From an uncultured Clostridia bacterium (GTDB taxonomy: Bacteria > Bacillota > Clostridia > Oscillospirales > Acutalibacteraceae), in NCBI GenBank assembly GCA_947168785.1, contig CAMVNL010000192.1, positions 1-5,371 on the forward strand: a stretch of 5,371 bases of DNA, given 5' to 3'. The translations under genes were made by a program, and so were the position numbers. Under the pieces are notes generated by a model. It ran no database searches and was not told where the DNA came from. It worked only from the letters and a program-made list of their open reading frames with translations. The stretch's first letter is position 1. Every line of letters begins with the position of its first letter. Below are positions 1 to 5,371 of this stretch, piece after piece.

Positions 1-1514
1 ATCTCGGTCTTGGTCGTGGGCATATACAGCAGGTCTTCCGCGGTGAAGCTTTCCAGTTCAACCACCAAACGAAGGATCGTTCTGGCGTCCTCGGGGGTGA
101 CCTTGCCGTCGCCGCTCACGTCCGCCGCATGGACGTAACGGGGATCGGTATCGGTGTCAAGGCGGACGGCCAGACGAAGGGCCAGTCTCGCGTCGGCGGC
201 TTCCACTTTGCCGTTGCCGTCCACGTCGCCCAGCTTGGGCATATCCTCAACGTCATAGCCCGCGTCCTTCAGCGCCTGCAGGGCGTCGGTACCGGTGTAG
301 GCGTAGATCTTGGGCAGGTAATAGGAGCCGTCCTCCATCTCTCTGAGGGCGAAGCAGTTCTCGCCCAGCTCGGTGACGGAAGCGGGTACGAAGACGGAGG
401 AAACCACCCAGGTGTAGCCGCTCTTGGATTCGTCGTCCCCTCTGTCGGAGGAGGCGTAGCAGCCCATGAAGCAGTCGGGGGCGATGGAGGTGACGGTGTT
501 GGGGATGTAGACGTACTCATCGTCGCCGAGATATTTGATCAGGACGTTGCCGATGGTGAAGAAGTCGCCGTCGAAATCGTCATAGTAAGGCGTGCCGTCG
601 AAAATGCCGGAACCGATGTTCTTGACGGAACCGAAGGTGGCGAAGTTCACGTTCTCCAGCGAAGAGCAGCCCGCGAAGGCGTTGTCGCCGATGGTATCGA
701 CGTACTTCGTGATGTTGACGGTCTTCAGCTTTTCCTTGCCGGCGAAAGCGCCGTCGCCGATTTTTGTCACGTTGAGGGGAATGGTGACTTCCTCATCGTT
801 GCCCTTATAGAGGACGAGGGTGCTGCCGTTCATGATGAAATCCACGGGATAATTCGTCATGTAGGGCGAATCCTTCTGATCCGCCAGACCGACGACCTTC
901 GCATCTTCGTTGAGGGAAATATCCGCAAGGTTTTCGGCGGAAGCAAGCGCCTTTTCCTCGAAAGTAACGTCGCCGTTGAAGGTCAGCTTCGTCAGCGACT
1001 CGCAGCCGTAGAAGGACTCTTCGCCGATCACGGCGGCCTTTTCAAAGGTGACTTCCTTCAACTTGGGGCAGTTCAGGAATACGTGGTCGCTCAGCTCCGC
1101 GTCGCCCTTGAAGGTCACTTTTTCAAGCGCGGGCATATTCGCGAAGGCATAGGAACCGATCGCCTTGATGCCGTCTTCCACGATCAGCTCGGTCACGGTC
1201 TCAAGAAACGCCTTGGCAGAGTCGTTCACGCCCGCGTCCTTGCGGTTGAAGGCGTTCGCCTGAATGCCGATGAAGGTGAAAGTATAAACGACGAATTTGT
1301 CGCCCTCTTTGACGGTGGCCTTGGCCGAAGGCATCAGGTCCAGGACGCCGTTTTCTTTTCCGTTGGCGTTGTAGCCGGTAATCAGCTTTTCCGTCTGGCT
1401 GGGGTCGCGGTCATAGGTCTGATTTTCGGCTGCCGCCAGCGCGCTGACGCCGAGGGAAAGCACCATCATCGCCGCGATCAATACGGCGACGATTCTTCTG
1501 CATAACGTTTTCAT
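1..1514 (-). CDS. Secreted BspA-like leucine-rich-repeat protein with C-terminal type I dockerin (3' end outside window)
   Basis: The ATG at 1514-1512 opens a frame that stays open for 504 codons to the window edge. It is preceded by AGGAGG (1526-1521) at 6 nt and, further up, by a perfect consensus promoter. Residues 1-29 form a signal peptide: positive start (MKTLCRR), hydrophobic core about 8-23, and Ala-rich end with likely cleavage after A27 or A29. Residues about 30-110 are a less distinctive N-terminal region. Residues about 115-390 carry LRR_5/BspA-type units, recognisable by repeated I-G-x-x-A-F-x-x-C/M-x-x-L-x-x-V-x-F patterns such as those around 119-135, 163-179 and 275-291. Residues 429-488 hold two dockerin segments, GDVDGNGKV and ADVSGDGKV. 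The protein is therefore expected to be exported and, by family knowledge, to bind a cohesin. It has no visible catalytic domain, and its ligand cannot be read from the sequence. About 16 residues follow the dockerin before the window ends, so the true C-terminus, including any anchor, is unseen. Family assignment is firm; role is inferred. Confidence 0.9.
   Translation of the reverse strand, partial: MKTLCRRIVAVLIAAMMVLSLGVSALAAAENQTYDRDPSQTEKLITGYNANGKENGVLDLMPSAKATVKEGDKFVVYTFTFIGIQANAFNRKDAGVNDSAKAFLETVTELIVEDGIKAIGSYAFANMPALEKVTFKGDAELSDHVFLNCPKLKEVTFEKAAVIGEESFYGCESLTKLTFNGDVTFEEKALASAENLADISLNEDAKVVGLADQKDSPYMTNYPVDFIMNGSTLVLYKGNDEEVTIPLNVTKIGDGAFAGKEKLKTVNITKYVDTIGDNAFAGCSSLENVNFATFGSVKNIGSGIFDGTPYYDDFDGDFFTIGNVLIKYLGDDEYVYIPNTVTSIAPDCFMGCYASSDRGDDESKSGYTWVVSSVFVPASVTELGENCFALREMEDGSYYLPKIYAYTGTDALQALKDAGYDVEDMPKLGDVDGNGKVEAADARLALRLAVRLDTDTDPRYVHAADVSGDGKVTPEDARTILRLVVELESFTAEDLLYMPTTKTE
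51..233 (-). other. Type I dockerin module (two Ca-binding segments)
   Basis: Residues 428-488 of the LRR protein contain two EF-hand-like loops with the dockerin spacing. The first has D430, D432, N434 and D441, followed by a helix rich in Leu, Ala and Arg (ARLALRLAV). The second has D465, S467, D469 and D476, followed by the matching helix (ARTILRLVV). The two halves are 35 residues apart and clearly homologous to each other, as expected of dockerins. Dockerins bind cohesin modules on scaffoldin or cell-surface proteins; no cohesin is encoded in this window. Assignment of the module is strong, the binding partner is unknown. Confidence 0.88.
462..590 (-). repeat. LRR_5 protein internal repeat, copy 2
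   Basis: Residues 309-351 (PYYDDF to CFMG) are the second copy of the 43-residue unit at residues 217-259, offset by 92 residues. It shares the PY start, the Y-x-G-D-D-E-x-V-x-I-P core, the V-T-x-I step and the terminal F-x-G. The 92-residue periodicity suggests that a block of one insert unit plus ordinary LRR_5 units was duplicated. Confidence 0.7.
738..866 (-). repeat. LRR_5 protein internal repeat, copy 1
   Basis: Residues 217-259 run from PYMTNY to GDGAFAG. They match residues 309-351 at the same spacing: P-Y near the start, a central hydrophobic strand followed by Y-x-G-x-D-E-x-V-x-I-P, then V-T-x-I and F-x-G. This is the longer insert-type unit common in clostridial BspA-like proteins, which separates runs of ordinary LRR_5 units. 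The two copies are diverged at DNA level, so this is an old duplication, not a recent one. Confidence 0.7.
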
Positions 1515-1520
1515 GGGAAA

Positions 1521-1526
1521 CCTCCT
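1521..1526 (-). promoter_or_regulatory. Ribosome binding site of the LRR gene
   Basis: The minus strand reads AGGAGG six nucleotides before the ATG at 1514. It is a full match to the anti-Shine-Dalgarno core at ideal spacing and fixes the start codon, in agreement with the signal peptide that begins there. Confidence 0.88.
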
Positions 1527-1542
1527 GCATGTTATTGTAGAA

Positions 1543-1563
1543 ATAAATATAAAAAATATTTAT
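1543..1563. repeat. AT-only inverted repeat in the LRR gene leader
   Basis: ATAAATAT (1543-1550) and ATATTTAT (1556-1563) are perfect 8-bp inverted copies separated by five A's. The element lies between the predicted transcription start and the ribosome binding site of the LRR gene. It could be a weak leader hairpin or a protein-binding palindrome, but in DNA this AT-rich a chance match is also plausible. Confidence 0.4.
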
Positions 1564-1573
1564 GTACTGTTTT

Positions 1574-1602
1574 ATTATAGCGAAAGCGCCACTGTATGTC
1601 AA
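1574..1602 (-). promoter_or_regulatory. Perfect consensus sigma-A promoter for the LRR gene
   Basis: On the minus strand, TTGACA (1602-1597) and TATAAT (1579-1574) are separated by exactly 17 bp. All 12 hexamer bases match the housekeeping consensus. The expected transcription start is near 1567, giving a leader of roughly 50 nt before the ATG at 1514. The spacer is locally GC-rich (GGCGCTTTCGC) inside otherwise AT-rich DNA and contains a short GCG/CGC inverted pair. Such a promoter predicts strong basal transcription unless a repressor acts on it; no operator is clearly seen. Confidence 0.88.
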
Positions 1603-1624
1603 TTAAATTCTGAAAATAAATCTG

Positions 1625-1653
1625 TTGTTTTTTTTGTCGATGTGTGCTACTAT
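1625..1653 (+). promoter_or_regulatory. Probable extended -10 promoter for the ABC exporter operon
   Basis: TTGTTT (1625-1630), a 17-bp spacer and TACTAT (1648-1653) preceded by TG at 1645-1646 form a plausible sigma-A promoter of the extended -10 type. An overlapping TATAAA at 1651-1656 is a closer -10 match but has only T-tract sequence at the -35 distance. Transcription would start near 1660, about 30 nt before the ATG at 1691. It lies back to back with the LRR promoter, the two -35 boxes being 22 bp apart. The exact box choice is uncertain. Confidence 0.5.
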
Positions 1654-1678
1654 AAAATAGATTTTTTATTATCTCATC

Positions 1679-1684
1679 AGGGGG
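1679..1684 (+). promoter_or_regulatory. Ribosome binding site of the first ABC gene
   Basis: AGGGGG, one mismatch from AGGAGG, lies 6 nt before the ATG at 1691. It is weaker than the sites of the other two genes but well placed, and it supports the 1691 start, which also gives the normal short N-terminus ahead of the first membrane helix. Confidence 0.6.
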
Positions 1685-1690
1685 AACGTC

Positions 1691-3616
1691 ATGAAAAAGG
1701 TCTTGAGCCTGCTCAAACCCCACAGGGTCACGCTGATTTTCTCGATCCTGTTCGCAACGGTCAACACCGTGATGCAGCTGCTGCTGCCTTCTTATACGAA
1801 AAATATCCAGACAAGCATTGTCAACTATGATATGCCCGGCATCTGGCGATTCGGCGGCTATATGATCGCGTTTACGCTCATCGGCATCGTCACCTCTATC
1901 GCCAACACCTATTTTTCCACGAAGACCTCCGTGGGCTATTCCATCACGCTGCGGAATTTCATCTTCGACAAGGTTTCCCACCTTTCGCAGAGCGATATTG
2001 ATAAAATCGGCGTGTCCTCCCTCGTGACGCGCACCACCAACGACATCAACCGGGTCCACGACATCGTGCTGTCCACCCTGAAATCGCTGGTGCCCATCCC
2101 CATCATGCTGGTGGGCGGCCTTGTCATGGCCTTCCGCACCAATCCCGAGGTGCTGAAGATCGCACTCTGGATCATCCCCATCCTCCTGGTCGTGGTGGGC
2201 GTGCTGATGATCATCATCATGCCCATGTATTCCAAAATGCAGAAGCTGGTGGATAAGGTCAACCAGATCCTGCGGGAAAAGATCAGCGGCATCCGCGTGA
2301 TCCGCGCCTTCAACCGCACGCAGTATGAGGACGAGCGCTTCGCCGCCACCAACAAGAATCTGACGGGCATTTCCCTGAAGGCCACCCGCATCATGGCGGG
2401 GCTGATGCCCTTCCTGACGGTGGTGCTTTATTCGCTGATCTGCATCGTCATCTACGTCAGCATCATCCACGTCAACGATCTGGACCCCAACGTCCCCACC
2501 CAGAGCGCGGAGATCACCGAGACCATTCCCAAGCTCAACGCGTTCATCGCCTATTTCTCCCTGATCATCTCCTCCGTCATTTCCGTCATCAGCATCATCG
2601 CCTCCATCCCGCAGGCGCTGATCTCCGGCCGCCGCGTCAAGGTCATCATGGACGCCGTCCCCGAGATCACCGAGCCGGAAACGCCCGTGACGCCGGAGGA
2701 GGCGCACCGGGGCGAGGTGGAATTCCGCAACGTGACCTTTCAGTACAAGCCGGTCCCGAAAGAGGAGAAGAAAAAGAAACGCGGCAAAAAGAAGGAAGCC
2801 GAAGAGGAAAAGCCGGAAGCCATGTTCACCCTGCACGACGTGAGCTTCGTCTCCCGGCCGGGCGAGAACACCTCCAGCGTCGGCGCCCCCGGCTCCGGCC
2901 AGACCACCCTGATGAACCCGGTTCCCCGGCTGTACGACGTCAATGAGGGCGAAGTGCGCGTGGCGGGGGTGGACGTGCGGCAGCTCTCCTCCGAAGAGAT
3001 CGAAAAGCGCATCGCCGTGATCCCGCAGCAGGCCTTCCTGTTCAGCGGCACCATCGCCGACAACGTCCGCTACGGCAACCCGGACGCCACCGACGCCGAG
3101 GTCTGGCGCGCCATCGAGATCGCCCAGGCCAAGGCCTTCGTCGCCGCCATGCCCGAGGGCATCGAGAGCTTCGTCTCCCAGGCGGGCAAGAACTATTCCG
3201 GCGGGCAGAAGCAGCGGCTGGCCATCGCCCGCGCCGTCGCCAAAGGGGCGGAGATCATGCTGTTCGACGACAGCTTTTCCGCGCTGGATCTGGCCACGGA
3301 CGCCCGCCTGCGCGCCTCCCTGAAAGAAAACCTGACCGATACCAATATCATCATCGTCGCCCAGCGGGTGGGCACCGTCATCAACGCGGACCGCATCATC
3401 GTGCTGGATAACGGCTGCGTGGTGGGGCAGGGCACCCACAAAGAGCTGCTGAAGACCTGCGACCTCTACCGGGAGATCGTGGTGACGCAGATGTCCGAAG
3501 AGGCGCTGGAGGAGGCGGACGAAACGCCCGCCGCACCGGAAAGCGCTTCTTCTGAGGAAACGCCGCCGGTCCCGCCGGAGGAAGCGGACGGAAAGGAGGC
3601 GGAAGACGATGCGTAA
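1691..3616 (+). CDS. Heterodimeric ABC exporter, degenerate-site subunit (TM287/LmrC/BmrC-like)
   Basis: This 641-residue protein is a half-transporter with an N-terminal exporter membrane domain and a C-terminal ATPase domain. Six helices are seen at about 13-36, 54-76, 132-150, 156-180, 238-260 and 285-309, with a longer than usual loop between helices 5 and 6. In the ATPase domain the A-loop Tyr is Y352, the Walker A is G398-T406, the Q-loop is Q446, the signature is SGGQ (503-506), the Walker B ends D526-D527, and the switch position is Q558. Asp for the catalytic Glu and Gln for the switch His are the known marks of the degenerate subunit in heterodimeric exporters. Unusually, the Walker A Lys is also replaced, by Q404. 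A Lys/Glu-rich insertion (about 357-376) and an acidic, Pro-rich tail (603-641) are further departures. It overlaps the next ABC gene, its likely partner in the membrane. By family it exports drugs, lipids or peptides; the substrate cannot be deduced. Confidence 0.93.
   Translation: MKKVLSLLKPHRVTLIFSILFATVNTVMQLLLPSYTKNIQTSIVNYDMPGIWRFGGYMIAFTLIGIVTSIANTYFSTKTSVGYSITLRNFIFDKVSHLSQSDIDKIGVSSLVTRTTNDINRVHDIVLSTLKSLVPIPIMLVGGLVMAFRTNPEVLKIALWIIPILLVVVGVLMIIIMPMYSKMQKLVDKVNQILREKISGIRVIRAFNRTQYEDERFAATNKNLTGISLKATRIMAGLMPFLTVVLYSLICIVIYVSIIHVNDLDPNVPTQSAEITETIPKLNAFIAYFSLIISSVISVISIIASIPQALISGRRVKVIMDAVPEITEPETPVTPEEAHRGEVEFRNVTFQYKPVPKEEKKKKRGKKKEAEEEKPEAMFTLHDVSFVSRPGENTSSVGAPGSGQTTLMNPVPRLYDVNEGEVRVAGVDVRQLSSEEIEKRIAVIPQQAFLFSGTIADNVRYGNPDATDAEVWRAIEIAQAKAFVAAMPEGIESFVSQAGKNYSGGQKQRLAIARAVAKGAEIMLFDDSFSALDLATDARLRASLKENLTDTNIIIVAQRVGTVINADRIIVLDNGCVVGQGTHKELLKTCDLYREIVVTQMSEEALEEADETPAAPESASSEETPPVPPEEADGKEAEDDA
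3594..3599 (+). promoter_or_regulatory. Ribosome binding site of the second ABC gene, inside the first
   Basis: AGGAGG ends 9 nt before the ATG at 3609 and lies inside the last codons of the first ABC gene, where it encodes part of the K-E-A of its tail. It decides the start of the downstream gene and shows that the pair is translated from one message with overlapping ends. Confidence 0.85.
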
Positions 3617-5371
3617 GCAGAAGGAACTCAACCTCGTCGACCAGACCTACGAAAGCCGCTATTCCGCCTACCGCAAGCAGCGCAACGACGAGCAGAAGCC
3701 GGAAAACGCGAAGAAGACGGTGATCCGCTTCTTCCTGCTGATCCGTCCCCACGCCTTCGCCATGGCGGTGGTGGTGCTGGCGGCCATGGCCAGCACCGTT
3801 TGCAACGTCATCGCGCCAAACTATATGGGCGACGTGATCGACATCATCCAGAAACGGCTGGAGGCGCGCGTCGCCACCGGCGTCGCCTTCGATTTCTCCG
3901 CCACCTATCAGAAGCTGATCTGGCTGGCGTCGCTGTACGGGGCGGCAAGCCTGTTCTCCTTTGTGCAGGAATTCATCTCCGCCGGCGTGTCCCAGCGGCT
4001 GGTGTGCACCCTGCGCGAGGAGCTGAACGGCAAGCTGTCCCGCCTGCCCCTGAGCTATTTCGACAAGCAGACCAAGGGGCAGGTCATCTCCAAGATGATC
4101 AACGATATCCAGAACGTCAGTTCCAGCGTGCAGGCCAGCATCCTGACGGTGATGACCAGCGCGATTCAGGTGGTGGGCAGCTTCATCATGCTGATGAGCA
4201 CCCGCAACTACTGGATGGTGCTGGTGGCCGTGGCGCTGGCGCCGGTGTCGGGCCTGCTGTCCTACCGGGTCTCCCGCATCTCCAAAAAGTGGTTCCGACG
4301 CTATTGGGATATCATGGGCGACATGAACGGCCACATTGAAGAGATGTACGCCGGTCACACCATCGTGCGCATCTTCGGTCATGAAGACGCCTCCATCGCC
4401 GAGTTCGCCGATATCACCAAGCGGCTGGGCCATACCAGCTTTGTGGCGAATATGATCTCCGGCCTGCTGAACCCCGCTCTGACGCTGATCAAGAACATCA
4501 ACTACGTCGGGCTGTGCATCCTCGGCGGCTATCTCTACGTCAGCGCCCGTGGCGCCGCGGCGACCGGGGTGGGTGGCCTCGGCTCCATCACCAAATTCCT
4601 GACCTATTCGGGCAACTTCTCCCAGCCCATCATCAACCTGTCCACCATCATCAACAACATCCAGTCGTCGCTGGCCTCCGCGGAGCGCGTCTTCAACCTG
4701 CTGGACGAGCCGGAGGAAGCGCCTGACTGTACGGACAACGACCCGACGGAGGCCGCGAAGGGGCTGGTGGAATTCCGGCACGTGGCCTTCCGGTACAAGG
4801 AGGATATCCCGCTGATCGACGACCTGTCGCTGACGGCGAAGCCCGGCAGCGTCACCGCTATCGTGGGTCCCACCGGCGCGGGCAAGACCACCATCGTCAA
4901 TCTGCTGATGCGGTTCTATGACGTGAACGGCGGCCAGATCCTGCTGGACGGCACGGATATCTATACCATGTCCCGGGACGCGCTGCGGGCCAACTTCGGC
5001 ATGGTGCTGCAGGATACCTGGCTGTTCAAGGGCACCATCAAGGAGAATATCCGCTACGGCAACGCCGACGCCACCGACGAGCAGATCGAAGAAGCGGCGA
5101 AGGCGGCGCACATCTACGACTATATCATGAGCCTGCCCAAGGGGTTCGACACCGAGCTGACCGAGGACGCGGCGAACATTTCACAGGGGCAGCGCCAGCT
5201 GATCACCATCGCCCGGGCCATCGTGGCGGATCCCGTCGTGCTGATCCTGGACGAGGCCACCAGCTCCGTGGATACCAAGACCGAGCAGCAGATCCAGAAC
5301 GCCATGAACACGCTGATGGCGGGGCGCACCAGCTTCGTCATCGCCCACCGGCTTTCCACCATCAAGAACGC
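3609..5371 (+). CDS. Heterodimeric ABC exporter, catalytic-site subunit (TM288/LmrD/BmrD-like; 3' end outside window)
   Basis: The ATG at 3609 starts inside the last codons of the first ABC gene (8-bp overlap including its TAA) and the frame is open for 587 codons to the window edge. A charged cytoplasmic leader (1-37) precedes six probable helices at about 47-70, 103-127, 177-199, 201-220, 289-312 and 327-350. The ATPase domain has A-loop Y396, Walker A GPTGAGKTT (420-428, with K426), Q-loop Q468, signature SQGQ (525-528), Walker B ending D548-E549 and switch H580. All catalytic residues are therefore present. In the dimer, these residues pair with the SGGQ of the first subunit to make the hydrolysing site, while its own SQGQ, one residue off the usual SGGQ, faces the degenerate site. 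Family members usually run about 600-630 residues, so a few tens of residues are probably missing. The transporter acts in the cytoplasmic membrane; its substrate is unknown. Confidence 0.94.
   Translation, partial: MRKQKELNLVDQTYESRYSAYRKQRNDEQKPENAKKTVIRFFLLIRPHAFAMAVVVLAAMASTVCNVIAPNYMGDVIDIIQKRLEARVATGVAFDFSATYQKLIWLASLYGAASLFSFVQEFISAGVSQRLVCTLREELNGKLSRLPLSYFDKQTKGQVISKMINDIQNVSSSVQASILTVMTSAIQVVGSFIMLMSTRNYWMVLVAVALAPVSGLLSYRVSRISKKWFRRYWDIMGDMNGHIEEMYAGHTIVRIFGHEDASIAEFADITKRLGHTSFVANMISGLLNPALTLIKNINYVGLCILGGYLYVSARGAAATGVGGLGSITKFLTYSGNFSQPIINLSTIINNIQSSLASAERVFNLLDEPEEAPDCTDNDPTEAAKGLVEFRHVAFRYKEDIPLIDDLSLTAKPGSVTAIVGPTGAGKTTIVNLLMRFYDVNGGQILLDGTDIYTMSRDALRANFGMVLQDTWLFKGTIKENIRYGNADATDEQIEEAAKAAHIYDYIMSLPKGFDTELTEDAANISQGQRQLITIARAIVADPVVLILDEATSSVDTKTEQQIQNAMNTLMAGRTSFVIAHRLSTIKN

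Noticed and set aside
129..1505. A 458-codon open frame on the plus strand, antisense to the LRR gene
   Set aside because: The minus strand has the signal peptide, LRR units, dockerin loops, ribosome binding site and perfect promoter. The plus frame has no ribosome binding site and a low-complexity Val/Gly/Asp-rich product.
1628..1635. The run of eight T's as an intrinsic terminator
   Set aside because: No GC-rich stem precedes it, and it lies between divergent promoters where no transcript is expected to end.
1513..1830. A 105-codon plus-strand frame crossing the intergenic region into the first ABC gene
   Set aside because: It spans both promoters and the AT-rich region, has no ribosome binding site, and overlaps the well-supported ABC start in another frame.
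2864..2932. Variable target of a diversity-generating retroelement as the cause of the clustered P-loop changes
   Set aside because: The inferred changes are of mixed type, not adenine-directed, no template repeat or reverse transcriptase is present, and a P-loop is not a plausible target.
1532..3631. A 699-codon open frame on the minus strand, antisense to the first ABC gene
   Set aside because: Its product is rich in Asp, Gly, His and Arg in the way typical of antisense frames of GC-rich genes with G/C third positions. It matches no family, and the opposite strand encodes an unmistakable ABC exporter with all motifs in order.
3800..4339. A 179-codon plus-strand frame overlapping the second ABC gene
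   Set aside because: It is an out-of-frame reading of the membrane domain. The ABC frame from 3609 runs unbroken to the window end with all expected motifs, so no frameshift is needed.
3396..5111. A 571-codon open frame on the minus strand, antisense to the second ABC gene
   Set aside because: Same shadow effect: a His/Asp/Gly/Arg-rich product with no recognisable domain, lying opposite a canonical ABC half-transporter.

Overview
The window looks like a piece of chromosome from a Gram-positive, Clostridia-type Firmicute, perhaps an anaerobe of the gut or rumen (Oscillospiraceae/Ruminococcaceae-like). Four things point there: GC-rich genes with a strong preference for G or C at the third codon position; AGGAGG-type ribosome binding sites; an AT-rich intergenic region with sigma-A type promoters; and a secreted BspA-like leucine-rich-repeat protein carrying a type I dockerin module. 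This is inference from gene content; no rRNA or other taxonomic marker is present.

Layout: (1) Positions 1-1514, minus strand: the first 504 codons of a secreted protein with a signal peptide, LRR_5/BspA-like repeats and two dockerin Ca-binding segments; its 3' end lies outside the window. (2) Positions 1515-1690: a 176-bp AT-rich divergent intergenic region. It holds a perfect consensus promoter (TTGACA, 17 bp, TATAAT) for the minus-strand gene, a weaker extended -10 promoter for the plus-strand genes, and a small AT-only inverted repeat in the predicted leader of the LRR gene. (3) Positions 1691-3616, plus strand: the first half-transporter of a heterodimeric ABC exporter. (4) Positions 3609-5371, plus strand: the second half-transporter, overlapping the first by 8 bp and cut by the window end after 587 codons.

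The two ABC proteins are best read as one heterodimeric type IV (ABCB-like) exporter of the TM287/288, LmrCD and BmrCD kind. The first subunit supplies the degenerate ATP site (Asp for the catalytic Glu, Gln for the switch His) plus an intact SGGQ signature. The second supplies the canonical Walker A, Walker B Glu and switch His with an SQGQ signature. The unusual point is that the first subunit also has Gln in place of the Walker A Lys, inside a short run of non-consensus residues, and carries a Lys/Glu-rich insertion just upstream. That is either a more deeply degenerate ATP site than usual or a patch of sequence error.

No RNA gene, CRISPR array, insertion sequence or phage gene was found. 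No clearly novel multi-gene system is visible; the most check-worthy features are the Walker A region of the first ABC gene and the dockerin on a non-catalytic LRR protein.
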